Positions 58,401 through 63,067 of a stretch of DNA of 64,000 nt are shown piece after piece. The translations under genes and the position numbers were made by a program. Origin of the DNA: Nectonema munidae. Taxonomy: Eukaryota; Nematomorpha; Nectonematoida; Nectonematidae. Within the stretch, counting starts at the first letter, position 1. Every line of letters begins with the position of its first letter. Below the pieces are notes generated by a model that saw only the letters and a program-made list of their open reading frames with translations, ran no database searches and was not told the origin of the DNA. Location of the stretch: the NCBI GenBank assembly GCA_030549495.1, contig JAUIRK010000970.1:62001-126000 (forward strand). The letters are read 5' to 3'.

Positions 58401-60677
58401 ATCATCTAAGGCTTCAATTGGTTGCGTTTTAATCGTCAATTTGAAAACCTAAACATAATGAGTGTAGAAAATAAAAAAGTTAAACAGCATATTAAAGTTT
58501 ACCTTCAAATTATTCTCACATTTTTCAATGTTTTGTTTTAGTTTTAAATTAAAAGTTTGAATTAAATTTCCCATATTTTCATACGCTGTCTGCCATCTCT
58601 TCACGATTATAAAAATTGGATGAAGAACTTTTAAAATTCGCTCACATATATTTCTTGAGTTCTTAAATTAATATAAAAAATGTTTATAGCTAACTTTACA
58701 AAAATTAAAGGGTGCTCATTAAAAGAGAAACAAAAACCCGCATATTAATAATTATTATTTATCAAAGTTTGAAAAATTATTGCCGTATAACATTTTAGAC
58801 ACACGCACACACATATAACATTATTTTAATCTTAGATTTTAGGTATGTATATCTATAAAACAGCGGCGCACATCCAAGGGGCGACGAGAGAAGGCGAGGG
58901 ATTTAGCTCTTAATTGTTTAATCACTATCATGATAAAAAATATATAAGTCAAGAATTTATCAAAAAGTTTAGAAATTTAAAATTATGCTAAATTGGTGGA
59001 TTAAATGATCAACAACCTAAAAACAAAACTAAAACATTTATAACTGGCCATTTTGTATTTGAATTTCATGTTGGGTGCAATTGTAATATTGTCAGATCTG
59101 AAAAGAACCTTAAAATATATTTTACTGTCTGAGTCGGAGTTGGATTTTTTCAGTTAAGTCTTTGATTACTAGTGGCATTTGTCAAAGTGTCAACAAAGAA
59201 ACTAAAAAACTGTTATTCCAAGTACATTGCGATCAGAAATAATTGAAAAAGTATATCATTAATTTTAACCCATAAAATAATGTATACCTGAAAAACCTCA
59301 ATAATATAATTAACATGACCAAACGTTATTCTAACGTTTTACTAAACTTGACTTATCAAACTCCATGAGAATGATGGGTAAAATATTCACTGATTAGATT
59401 ATCCAAAGTATATAGTTTTTTAAAATTAGTCATAACTTCAGGTGCTCATATTTTAGTTGATGCAACTCTTAACACATAATAAATCAACAATTTTCCTTTA
59501 TGAAAATTTTGAATAAAAAAGTTCTTCACCTAGATAAATATCGTTGAGGAACATATCTCCATTGTTCTTTATCACACCATTTGATATAGTGCCTTAGGCG
59601 AAAATACAGTAATTTGATATAAAGGTTCAGCAAATAACAAGTATTAATGTACATATCATAGAGTTCTACTACACACATTATTAAACGATAAAATTCAACT
59701 GTTTGGGAGGACATTTTGTTTCAACGTTAAAATATTTTACACGATTTATTAAATTTTTTAGTTCATAACTAAAATTTTATAATTTGAAAGATATGAAACA
59801 AAACAAGCTTTATAGTCAAAAATTAAAGGCGCTTCTGGGAAGTAAAAAATCAAACGTTAGTTATCGCTAATAATACTTTTCCACTAATCTCAATGAGTGG
59901 CGTAGCTAGACATGGAGCACGAGGGGACGTGCCCACCGATGTTCCTTGTGATGCCCCCTCCATGTACTTTATGTGATGTCATACATAGATATTTGTAATT
60001 ACATTTATATATAATTGATTTTCTCATAATATATCATATGCCACACAACATCCATAGAACACTTAATAATACAGAAATAACTACCTCCATGCTTTTTCTG
60101 TTAGTTATTAGAACTCTTCACAGTTTGACATTGTCACATATACGGATGGGTGCCATGACAACGAAATGTTCAAACCATGTATTTTCTGCTAGCAATGTTT
60201 TACCAAAAATTTTCAATGTGTGCCCCCCCCCCCTATTAACTTTTTTTCTGGCTACACCGCTGATCTCAATATTTAATTTTGAATCATTGTAAACAAATTA
60301 ATGAATTTAAAAAGAACATTAAATAGTGCTGAGTTATAAACATTATTATAAATTGGGAATTTTGAGATGGTATGTTTATAATTTGTAAAGAAAATTTTAT
60401 TCAATAAAAGATGATCATAAAAATATAATAATATACTTAAAAAAATTACCTGAATAGAATCCGTATACTTTTCCATTTTATCGAGAGGATAATTATCAAA
60501 CTCTAAAATAAAATTTTCAAATTCTTGCTTCAAATTAAATAGATTATCCATTTGAAGTGAGCATGGATCAAATTTATTCACAACAGTTATATTTAATTGA
60601 TCACAAAATATTTCAAAAGATGATAGAGTTTTCAAGACTTTATCAGAATGACTTTTCTCCATTTTATTACTTTCTAT
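7036..60677 (-). CDS. Msp300/SYNE-like: Giant KASH-domain nesprin-type protein (gene body, 5' end not identified)
   Basis: This is one split gene read from high to low coordinates. Eighteen exons (60,677-50,126), 17 four-exon cassettes (49,557-15,533), a diverged exon A (12,059-11,829) and a KASH exon (7,476-7,036) were joined by inspecting GT-AG sites. Frame is kept across every junction up to and including the first cassette. The product is a long helical rod rich in Lys, Asp, Glu, Asn and Leu, ending in a membrane anchor and a luminal KASH tail. Nesprin-family proteins of this form sit in the outer nuclear membrane, bind SUN proteins in the perinuclear space and link the nucleus to actin or other cytoskeleton. 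The usual N-terminal calponin-homology pair is not in the window, so the start probably lies beyond 64,000 or a short isoform starts here. The rod repeats are likely spectrin-like, but this is inferred from helical character and family, not from a profile match. Eleven cassettes carry a frame-breaking base loss in exon B. Exact orthology (Msp300, SYNE1/2 or ANC-1) is not settled. Confidence 0.85.
7477..11076 (-). other. Intron before the KASH exon, no clear exons
   Basis: AT-rich sequence between the KASH exon and the degenerate exon B copy. It contains poly-T/poly-A tracts at about 7,808-7,935. A stretch from about 9,830 (CAGTTAAATCTCCATTAG) resembles the end of a pogo/Tigger-type transposon but has no confirmed partner. 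A 65-codon minus-strand ORF at 10,451-10,645 does not look like rod sequence. I found no further exon that I can support. Confidence 0.5.
11077..11371 (-). pseudogene. Degenerate, truncated exon B copy
   Basis: Minus-strand translation NRINEIPQHLENFLPTNVLM matches the cassette exon B block (NKLNDIPHHLKNYLPFDILT), showing a B exon in the expected place after the diverged exon A. Its first ten or so codons are missing, replaced at about 11,372 by unrelated sequence. The A-run just before the match is one base shorter than in the cassettes, and after about 45 residues the similarity fades. It lacks a usable acceptor, so it is probably skipped. Confidence 0.65.
11372..11828. mobile_element. Probable small transposon remnants inserted in exon B
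   Basis: The unrelated sequence that replaces the start of the degenerate exon B begins CAGGGGTGGAGAAACACCTG, which looks like a hAT-type terminal repeat. A second hAT-like end is suggested by the minus-strand reading of about 11,665-11,690 (TAGTGATGGGACGAT) with an inverted GAATCGGGA motif near 11,572 and 11,644. No full inverted repeat pair or target duplication could be confirmed. Confidence 0.35.
11829..12059 (-). CDS. Msp300/SYNE-like: Diverged exon A, copy 18 (3' edge of the array)
   Basis: This exon has 77 codons, phase 0 at both ends, with acceptor AG before TTACG and donor GTTAGT, exactly as in the cassettes. It begins LRFNLDEIDKELTKSSSLSE. It differs from the array consensus at many sites but has an open frame. 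It shares NINC and KVPNLSIE with the diverged exon A at the other edge of the array (49,327), where the cassettes have NING and KVSNLSIE. It is separated from the last exon D by a 3.5-kb intron holding a transposon relic. It may be spliced directly to the KASH exon. Confidence 0.75.
12670..14515 (-). pseudogene. Decayed transposase-like repetitive gene in an intron
   Basis: Minus-strand fragments in several frames follow the order of a repetitive protein family common in invertebrate genomes. An N-terminal MNTRRKNILWLIGS...LPPLRDVL lies at about 14,515-14,420. SLDRTSTSSRQAIHVVVPAL, then FLNRSRI and CRHHIL, lie at 14,010-13,730. REWNSIDKNKQGI is near 13,640 and DYREF near 13,345. KLKSHLWYLCEHLSPLYF is near 13,010, and SAERMVKLVNDFN near 12,690. 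The middle, which in relatives holds a WDGK-type block, is missing between about 13,815 and 13,805. I recognise the family by sequence pattern but know no agreed name; it is probably DNA-transposon derived. It sits inside the intron between exon D of the last cassette and the diverged exon A. Confidence 0.65.
13388..13570. repeat. 183-bp repeat shared with every cassette intron
   Basis: This segment runs from TTGCTTTAAGGGTAAC to GAACAAGGGT. It recurs at 14,976-15,158 and in the long D-to-A intron of every cassette (for example from 17,036). Outside it the flanks differ. Here it lies within the transposase-like relic, between the REWNSID and DYREF blocks. Either a small mobile repeat entered both places, or the intron captured a piece of this element before the array expanded. 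No terminal inverted repeat is evident. Confidence 0.75.
15533..16819 (-). CDS. Msp300/SYNE-like: Cassette 17 (3'-most full copy), exons A-D
   Basis: Exons: A 16,589-16,819; B 16,281-16,538; C 15,969-16,226; D 15,533-15,916; 377 codons, all open. The B homopolymer has 8 T, so the frame is intact. Private changes are EFEEHL at the start of D (others EFQEHL) and KKLQS in B (others KKIQS). Exon D otherwise has FELP, KVTS and KYQ, a mixture of the two variant groups of the array. Confidence 0.9.
17577..18863 (-). CDS. Msp300/SYNE-like: Cassette 16, exons A-D (used as reference for exon borders)
   Basis: Exons: A 18,633-18,863; B 18,325-18,582; C 18,013-18,270; D 17,577-17,960. A begins LRFCLDEIDNDLTKS, B DDTCDDINCLKNK, C DNIASLLSCVNYC, and D EFQEHLDNIKQLF ending EIEKNNP. 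All four start after AG, end before GT and have lengths divisible by three. The fragments that look like separate 60- to 150-codon genes are these exons read on into their introns. The residues are mostly charged with regular Leu/Ile spacing, as in helical rods; no signal peptide or membrane segment is seen. Here the B homopolymer is interrupted by a C (KEKELND instead of KEKKLND), so the frame is safe. D carries KSNQ and FVLP/KVSS/KYQ. Confidence 0.92.
19622..20907 (-). CDS. Msp300/SYNE-like: Cassette 15, exon B frame broken
   Basis: Exons: A 20,677-20,907; B 20,370-20,626 (257 nt); C 20,058-20,315; D 19,622-20,005. The T run at 20,436-20,442 has 7 instead of 8 bases, which on the minus strand turns KEKKL into KEKN followed by a stop. 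Private changes are LGEI in A (others LDEI) and IQQLF in D (others IKQLF). D has FVLP, KVSS and KYQ. Confidence 0.88.
21681..22966 (-). CDS. Msp300/SYNE-like: Cassette 14, exon B frame broken
   Basis: Exons: A 22,736-22,966; B 22,429-22,685 (257 nt, 7 T); C 22,117-22,374; D 21,681-22,064. D has FVLP, KVSS and KYQ. The intron after this cassette's D is one of the two upstream-side periods of 2,059 bp that keep the 15-base intron segment, shared with cassette 13. Confidence 0.88.
23740..25026 (-). CDS. Msp300/SYNE-like: Cassette 13, all exons open
   Basis: Exons: A 24,796-25,026; B 24,488-24,745 (258 nt, 8 T); C 24,176-24,433; D 23,740-24,123. It is almost the same as cassette 14 including the 15-base intron segment and the FVLP/KVSS/KYQ variants, but differs in the intact B homopolymer. 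That makes the pair useful for telling base loss from sequencing error. Confidence 0.9.
25785..27070 (-). CDS. Msp300/SYNE-like: Cassette 12, chimeric exon D, exon B frame broken
   Basis: Exons: A 26,840-27,070; B 26,533-26,789 (257 nt, 7 T); C 26,221-26,478; D 25,785-26,168. Exon D combines FVLP (as in copies 13-16) with KVTS and KHQ (as in copies 1-11). It is therefore a junction between the two variant groups, as expected from a crossover or conversion. Confidence 0.88.
27829..29115 (-). CDS. Msp300/SYNE-like: Cassette 11, all exons open
   Basis: Exons: A 28,885-29,115; B 28,577-28,834 (258 nt, 8 T); C 28,265-28,522; D 27,829-28,212. D has FELP, KVTS and KHQ. Two silent intron markers occur here and again in cassettes 9 and 7 but not 10 or 8: GTGATAGAATAC at 27,721 and AAAATATGTCAACG just above exon C. 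Confidence 0.9.
29874..31159 (-). CDS. Msp300/SYNE-like: Cassette 10, exon B frame broken
   Basis: Exons: A 30,929-31,159; B 30,622-30,878 (257 nt, 7 T); C 30,310-30,567; D 29,874-30,257. D has FELP, KVTS and KHQ. It carries the alternative intron markers GTGATCGAATAC and AAAATAGGTCAACG. Confidence 0.88.
31917..33202 (-). CDS. Msp300/SYNE-like: Cassette 9, exon B frame broken
   Basis: Exons: A 32,972-33,202; B 32,665-32,921 (257 nt, 7 T); C 32,353-32,610; D 31,917-32,300. The exons match the array-centre consensus. It has the GTGATAG and AAAATATGTC intron markers of cassettes 11 and 7. Confidence 0.88.
33960..35245 (-). CDS. Msp300/SYNE-like: Cassette 8, exon B frame broken
   Basis: Exons: A 35,015-35,245; B 34,708-34,964 (257 nt, 7 T); C 34,396-34,653; D 33,960-34,343. 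It follows the array-centre consensus and has the intron markers of cassettes 10 and 6. Confidence 0.88.
36003..37288 (-). CDS. Msp300/SYNE-like: Cassette 7, exon B frame broken
   Basis: Exons: A 37,058-37,288; B 36,751-37,007 (257 nt, 7 T); C 36,439-36,696; D 36,003-36,386. The first residue of B is Gly instead of Asp (CACC in place of CATC at about 37,004). It has the intron markers of cassettes 11 and 9. Confidence 0.88.
38045..39330 (-). CDS. Msp300/SYNE-like: Cassette 6, exon B frame broken
   Basis: Exons: A 39,100-39,330; B 38,793-39,049 (257 nt, 7 T); C 38,481-38,738; D 38,045-38,428. D reads LFSIINETL (others LFSVINETL) and A reads RFCFDEI (others RFCLDEI). The A variant is shared with cassettes 5 and 3. 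Confidence 0.88.
40089..41375 (-). CDS. Msp300/SYNE-like: Cassette 5, all exons open
   Basis: Exons: A 41,145-41,375; B 40,837-41,094 (258 nt, 8 T); C 40,525-40,782; D 40,089-40,472. D reads SLEKFIEN (others SLEEFIEN), shared only with cassette 4. A reads RFCFDEI. The intron below D has CAATGAAATTTT in place of CAATGGAATTTT, again shared only with the intron below cassette 4. Confidence 0.9.
42134..43419 (-). CDS. Msp300/SYNE-like: Cassette 4, exon B frame broken
   Basis: Exons: A 43,189-43,419; B 42,882-43,138 (257 nt, 7 T); C 42,570-42,827; D 42,134-42,517. D carries the SLEKFIEN variant shared with cassette 5, but A has the common RFCLDEI. The intron above A has TTCGAAGTCG at about 43,602, where other copies have TTCGGAGTCG. 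Confidence 0.88.
44177..45462 (-). CDS. Msp300/SYNE-like: Cassette 3, exon B frame broken
   Basis: Exons: A 45,232-45,462; B 44,925-45,181 (257 nt, 7 T); C 44,613-44,870; D 44,177-44,560. D is the centre consensus. A carries the RFCFDEI variant seen in cassettes 5 and 6. Confidence 0.88.
46221..47506 (-). CDS. Msp300/SYNE-like: Cassette 2, exon B frame broken
   Basis: Exons: A 47,276-47,506; B 46,969-47,225 (257 nt, 7 T); C 46,657-46,914; D 46,221-46,604. All match the centre consensus. The intron above A (47,507-48,270) has small private changes, including loss of AGTTTTTC near 47,862 and retention of the 15-base segment. Confidence 0.88.
48271..49557 (-). CDS. Msp300/SYNE-like: Cassette 1 (5'-most), exon A and start of B diverged
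   Basis: Exons: A 49,327-49,557; B 49,019-49,276 (258 nt, 8 T); C 48,707-48,964; D 48,271-48,654. A begins LNFSLDELHKNLSLASRFSK and is far from the consensus. The first third of B is mildly diverged (NKVNEIPPHLKNYLPIDIIT), and from about residue 32 of B onward the copy is nearly the same as the array. C has Ser-to-Arg (KRKL) and Leu-to-Phe (TFFSEA) changes. The frame is open through all four exons and joins exon D of the preceding diverged cassette (50,126) in phase 0. Confidence 0.9.
49558..50125 (-). other. 568-nt intron, no feature seen
   Basis: AT-rich intron between exon D of the diverged cassette 0 and exon A of cassette 1. It corresponds in place to the long D-to-A intron of the array but is not recognisably similar to it. 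Confidence 0.6.
50126..50512 (-). CDS. Msp300/SYNE-like: Diverged exon D (cassette 0)
   Basis: This exon has 129 codons and is phase 0 at both ends; it starts ELESHSNKIRLSF and ends EIGRNNP before GTATCA. It aligns along its whole length with cassette exon D: KNASMFIACYESYNLNK matches KNNANMFKDCYESNSLST, and LPNKVTSIEEFIENSQPL is nearly unchanged. This is the closest outside relative of the array's D exon. Confidence 0.88.
50570..50827 (-). CDS. Msp300/SYNE-like: Diverged exon C (cassette 0)
   Basis: This exon has 86 codons, the same length as array exon C. It starts ETIRFLQSSIDSCNKIKKDI and contains VETKSKDHLQN and FLSEKQDPNNISNVITKID, matching array C (VETKAKSKLQK, FLSEAQDPNDIDNAISKID). 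Donor GTAATT and phase 0 are conserved. Confidence 0.88.
50876..51130 (-). CDS. Msp300/SYNE-like: Diverged exon B (cassette 0)
   Basis: This exon has 85 codons (array B has 86). It starts DQFSDKIPKVKELFLSKKDI, and EVFEAKEKLNALLKKIISLE corresponds to the DIKDKEKKLNDYLKKIQSIE part of array B. It lacks the long A run, so the slip seen in the array cannot occur here. Confidence 0.83.
51182..51439 (-). CDS. Msp300/SYNE-like: Diverged exon A (cassette 0)
   Basis: This exon has 86 codons (array A has 77) and starts FQTYEVKDMEVLHEYPKFVL. The block EYPKFVLTCSKEYRKISEFK aligns with EYKDVLPKCFEISKDVNNIN of array A. The donor is GTAAGT, a strong site, after HFK. Confidence 0.8.
51530..51916 (-). CDS. 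Msp300/SYNE-like: More diverged exon D (cassette -1)
   Basis: This exon has 129 codons; it starts EFKESRDFIYAWLLTLKRF (array D starts EFQEHLDNIKQLF), follows the same TTAAG acceptor and ends STTK before GTAAAA. Length and first residues mark it as the D position of an older cassette. Most of the interior has lost clear identity but stays charged and helical. Confidence 0.82.
51966..52100 (-). CDS. Msp300/SYNE-like: Rod exon, second half of a split C position (cassette -1)
   Basis: This exon has 45 codons, phase 0, starting VNSKIINTCKILIKNLPDM and ending SISKKLS before GTATGG. Together with the 42-codon exon upstream it gives 87 codons, about the 86 of exon C. An intron seems to divide the C position in this cassette. 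Confidence 0.75.
52150..52275 (-). CDS. Msp300/SYNE-like: Rod exon, first half of a split C position (cassette -1)
   Basis: This exon has 42 codons, phase 0, starting ERFRDPLPILEKIRSFRYCL and ending NLEKR before GTACTC. It is separated from the next exon by a 49-nt intron. Confidence 0.75.
52327..52575 (-). CDS. Msp300/SYNE-like: Rod exon at the B position (cassette -1)
   Basis: This exon has 83 codons, phase 0, starting HTLDKFDESKKKLNMLDHGF and ending FLIIKK before GTATAC. The assignment to B rests on order and length, not on clear sequence identity. Confidence 0.78.
52680..52904 (-). CDS. Msp300/SYNE-like: Rod exon at the A position (cassette -1)
   Basis: This exon has 75 codons, phase 0, starting GHKNSKDLNEKQKILITSTE and ending NSSTLA. 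The donor GTACTT is weak, but reading on meets a stop two codons later, so a splice there is required. Length is close to the 77 of array A. Confidence 0.72.
52996..53079 (-). CDS. Msp300/SYNE-like: Small rod exon
   Basis: This exon has 28 codons, phase 0: KLQEEAQNMKKKYGALPND then CKIDKVSKM. Acceptor TTTAG and donor GTATTT are both good. It is too short to be judged by coding content alone, but it preserves the frame between its neighbours. Confidence 0.65.
53080..54374 (-). other. 1.3-kb intron with a dispersed repeat
   Basis: No exon is seen. Bases about 53,700-53,810 resemble 59,030-59,140 in another intron of the same gene (shared words GACATTTGAATCTCATGT / GTATTTGAATTTCATGT and GAAAAGAGCCTT / GAAAAGAACCTT). 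Confidence 0.6.
54375..54492 (-). CDS. Msp300/SYNE-like: Rod exon entering in phase 2
   Basis: The first base completes a Glu codon begun in the previous exon. Then follow 39 codons, LTSRYNQNDYVIIHSLEKEI to KFKEIQ, ending before GTATAT in phase 0. This is one of only two non-phase-0 junctions that I can see in the gene. Confidence 0.75.
54552..54724 (-). CDS. Msp300/SYNE-like: Rod exon ending in phase 2
   Basis: This exon has 57 codons plus two bases, starting VQLTNFLNKFSPDIKMFDSS and ending NQLLNL before GTAATG. The downstream exon restores the frame, which supports both borders. Confidence 0.77.
54823..54953 (-). CDS. Msp300/SYNE-like: Rod exon entering in phase 1
   Basis: Two bases complete the Asp codon begun in the previous exon. 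Then follow 43 codons, IVIKCKDLKSRKATLEKILI to FFEEDK, before GTAGCC. Confidence 0.78.
55012..55807 (-). CDS. Msp300/SYNE-like: Large rod exon of 265 codons
   Basis: This is the longest exon in the window. It starts NTVDSNTFSMHVQNALTGLE after TTTTAG and ends FKEDLASLE plus one base before GTATCC. It contains WRRICENNKKLK near residue 50 and NWKKFLYNHCLRL near residue 165. Isolated Trp residues of this sort are common in the first helix of spectrin-like repeats, and the spacing of about 115 residues would suit one repeat length, which is suggestive only. No array-type block is recognisable. Confidence 0.85.
55808..58069 (-). other. 2.3-kb intron without recognised exons
   Basis: AT-rich sequence. 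From about 56,700 to 57,480 the plus strand is strikingly purine-rich and may hold an old unclassified mobile element, but no family could be named. An ORF on the minus strand at 57,096-57,305 has no coding character. Confidence 0.5.
58070..58234 (-). CDS. Msp300/SYNE-like: Rod exon
   Basis: This exon has 55 codons, phase 0, starting SVNSDYNKLKTQTEFQACFN and ending EALLRLS before GTATAA. The donor is immediately followed by a stop in frame, so splicing here is needed to continue. Alternatively this could be the 3' end of a short isoform. Confidence 0.75.
58311..58448 (-). CDS. Msp300/SYNE-like: Rod exon
   Basis: This exon has 46 codons, phase 0, starting VFKLTIKTQPIEALDDAYKN and ending MNIWE before GTATCT. 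Its flanking introns are 54 and 76 nt. Confidence 0.77.
58503..58661 (-). CDS. Msp300/SYNE-like: Rod exon
   Basis: This exon has 53 codons, phase 0, starting NSRNICERILKVLHPIFIIV, with KRWQTAYENM in the middle, and ending CENNLK before GTAAAC. Confidence 0.77.
59030..59140. repeat. Dispersed repeat copy (second copy near 53,700)
   Basis: Roughly three-quarters identical to about 53,700-53,810, same orientation. The unit boundaries and family are unknown. Confidence 0.45.
59887..59894. repeat. Left target-site duplication of the MITE
   Basis: ATCTCAAT, repeated exactly at 60,263-60,270. It fits the nTnnnnAn pattern of the Ac branch of hAT elements. Confidence 0.85.
59895..60262. mobile_element. 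Non-autonomous hAT-type MITE, 368 bp
   Basis: The left end GAGTGGCGTAGCTAG and the right end CTGGCTACACCGCTG are inverted repeats with few mismatches. The element is flanked by the 8-bp duplication ATCTCAAT. It carries no gene; an 84-codon ORF crossing its right end is chance. It is inserted in an intron of the KASH gene and contains a C run near 60,224. Confidence 0.85.
60450..60677 (-). CDS. Msp300/SYNE-like: Most 5' exon recognised in the window
   Basis: This exon has 76 codons, phase 0, starting IESNKMEKSHSDKVLKTLSS and ending KYTDSIQ before GTAATT. An AG (CATTTAG) at 60,678-60,679 fits an acceptor, so more exons probably lie upstream. Met-6 could instead be the start of a short isoform. 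No promoter or upstream exon could be identified between here and the window end. Confidence 0.75.
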
Positions 60678-61162
60678 CTAAATGTAAAAAAAAATACCAT
60701 ATAAAAAGACAGACGAAAAATTAGAGGGTTAGGGGCAGAAGAAAAAATTTTAAAAATTATATTTTTAAAAATGTATTCTATTAATATTTTATCTATAATT
60801 ATTTAAAAGATGTTCAATTTAAATAGTTTTTTAAGTTTGAATCAATTTTTTTATTACATCAATAAATAATCTTATATTATGACTTTCAATATAAGTATAA
60901 TATACTAAAAAATAATTCCGCAGAACATAAGGAAGTCACGATCCAGTATCCAAAAAAGAACTCTTGATCAAAAATGTTCGGTTCGAACACTAAGCCAGTA
61001 TTCCACTAAACGTCATGTATTATTTTTAAACGAAAAATCATGTTTAATATTTAATGCATAATAATAATAAAAAAGTAATTAATATATAAACATTTTATTC
61101 GTTTTTGCTAAAAAGCGTAGACTTTCTTTAGGTAGATTAAATATGACCCATCAAACAACCAT
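60678..61162. other. AT-rich sequence upstream of the first recognised exon
   Basis: No exon, promoter or repeat is seen that I can support. Confidence 0.45.
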
Positions 61163-62018
61163 AATATATTTTTAAAAATATTTATGTATTTTTAGCATAA
61201 TTTTAAAACTTTGATAAATCGCAGAAAAAATAAATATATTTTGAGGGTATTTATTTGTTTTAAATAAAAAAACTTTTTAGGACTAATAATTTAAATATTA
61301 CAAATTTGATTAAAATTTATACTAATTAACAGACTATATTCGTATAGTATAAAACTTTTTGTATTCATATCATATCGGCAGATGGAAGTTTTTGATGTAG
61401 ATTGTAGAGGGTCCAGGACCGGCCCTAATGTTCGCGGGACCCTATGCAAAATGAATTGTGTGGGGCCCAGTGTGGGTAGGAAAAAAGATTAAAAGTGAGA
61501 AATAAGATTTCGAAAAAAAGAAAAGGGATTTGTTTTATTACTTTTTCATTAACAGAAAATGATGATCAAATTAACTTTACTTTGCGAACCTTACATTTAG
61601 CGAAATCATACAATATATCATCAAAATGAAAAATGAGAAGCGCGGGGCCAACTGCGGCTGCATAGGTTGCAGTGGCCGAGAAGGTCTCGATAGAAAACGT
61701 TTGGGTTGTATTTCCTCTCGTGAATATCCTCACCTATTGAATTATTTAAAAAAATATTTTTACTTAAACATCTTTACTTTTTATACAAAAACTATGCCAT
61801 CTGCCGATATGATATGATTACAAAAAGTTTTATACTATACGAATATAGTCTGTTAATTAGTATAAATTTTAATCAAATTTGTAATATTTAAATTATTTAT
61901 CCTAAAAAGTTTTTTTAAAAACGAATAAATACCCCCAAAATATATTTATTTTTCTACGATTTATCTAAATTTGAAATTATGCTAAAAATACATAAATATT
62001 TTTTAAAATATTCTATTG
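61163..62018. mobile_element. Foldback element with about 222-bp inverted arms
   Basis: Bases 61,163-61,385 and 61,797-62,018 are inverted copies of each other with about 90 percent identity by eye. The innermost bases of the arms read CATATCGGCAGATGG and CCATCTGCCGATATG. The 411-bp spacer has a quite different, GC-richer composition. Such long-armed structures are typical of foldback-type or non-autonomous DNA transposons. The target duplication is not clear because the outer arm ends are very AT-rich. Confidence 0.75.
61410..61700. mobile_element. Probable nested hAT-type MITE in the foldback spacer
   Basis: The spacer begins with GGTCCAGGACCGGCCCTAAT and GGGACCCTATGCAAAAT and, near 61,640-61,690, has GCGCGGGGCC and TGCGGCTGCATAGGTTGCAG. 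These are words typical of a widespread hAT-derived repeat whose ends read CAGGGCCGGCCCT. The right end is eroded and no duplication is visible. Confidence 0.45.
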
Positions 62019-63057
62019 AATAATTGAAGTATAGTCATATTTTATTTGGATTAGAAAAATACAATTTTTTTTTATTTAGAAAAAAGATTTATAAAAATAA
62101 TCTGAAATATAAAAAGAAGGTGGAGCAAACCAATTAGATTCTTGTCACATCAAAAAAAAATTTGTAATTATTGTAATTTTATTTTTTAATTTAATTTTCT
62201 AAATATTACACCACTTTAGAATTTAGATAGATTCCAGATTTTAAAACAAAAAAAAATATTTATATTTTTATGAACCATCGCGCTATGCCTTTTAATAATA
62301 TGTTCCTTAAAGACCAAACGTCCTCCTTTTTGAAGCCTTGTCCTCCTTTGAAATCTGCCTTCCTTTTGTCCTCCTTTTTGATAAAATCATATTTTTTCCT
62401 CAAAATTATAATTTTTTTTTCTGTTCTAAATTTTCAATAGCTGCCAACGTTGCAAGATTATTTTTCTCCATCTATTTTAAAAGTGCCCCAAAATTTATTT
62501 GTTTTATATTTGGAAAGTATACTTTTAAATTTTACAAAGAGAAGTTTTTACATAAAATAATAATATTTTTTATCAATTTTGAAAGTCTTTTCATAATCTT
62601 CACTTATTTTTAAGTTGAAAAAAGTTTTCAAGTTTATATTCTTTTTCTTTCTGATAAAAGTGCCCTAATATTCAAAAAATGGCGAATTATTTTCTTTTCT
62701 TTACTTTTAAAATTTTTAATAGTAGCAAAATAATGCTAATTATTTGTTTCTCAAGTATTACATTTTCTGTTTTTTACTTTAAACATTCTAGGCTAGATTT
62801 ACAACTTAACCATTATTTCAAAAACTAAATTTTTTTAAAAAGGTAAATATCTTTTTAGATTTGTGGATGAAAAAAAAAAGTAAAAGAGAGTGTATTATTT
62901 GGTATTTCATCATTACAACTGAACAAGTTATTATAAATGAATTAAATAAGGTTTGATTTCTCTAACTTTTTTTGTTTTGTTTAATCCTTAATAATTTCCA
63001 ATTTCACCGTAATAATAGCTTTTGTGTACTTCTAATGTAAAAGTAATGATTCATAAT
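62019..63057. other. AT-rich sequence with a short GTCCTCCTTT repeat
   Basis: Between about 62,318 and 62,385 the words GTCCTCCTTT and TCCTTTTGTCCTCCTTTTTG recur four times. This may be the end of an old DNA transposon. Otherwise no feature is visible. Confidence 0.4.
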
Positions 63058-63067
63058 TTATTCATCC

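Larger units (their letters stand above)
58662..60449 (-). other. 1.8-kb intron with a MITE
   Basis: Apart from the MITE at 59,895-60,262 and the dispersed repeat at about 59,030-59,140, nothing is recognised. A 62-codon minus-strand ORF (59,526-59,714) does not resemble the rod and has no supporting context. Confidence 0.55.

Noticed and set aside
59526-59714. 62-codon minus-strand ORF as an extra exon of the KASH gene
   Set aside because: Its composition (Tyr, Cys, Trp rich) is unlike the rod, and no acceptor fitting the frame was found.
60038-60292. 84-codon plus-strand ORF
   Set aside because: It runs through the MITE, its C run and right end; it is a chance ORF.
61626-61817. 63-codon plus-strand Cys/Gly-rich ORF
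   Set aside because: It starts in the GC-rich nested repeat and ends in the foldback arm; it is not a gene.
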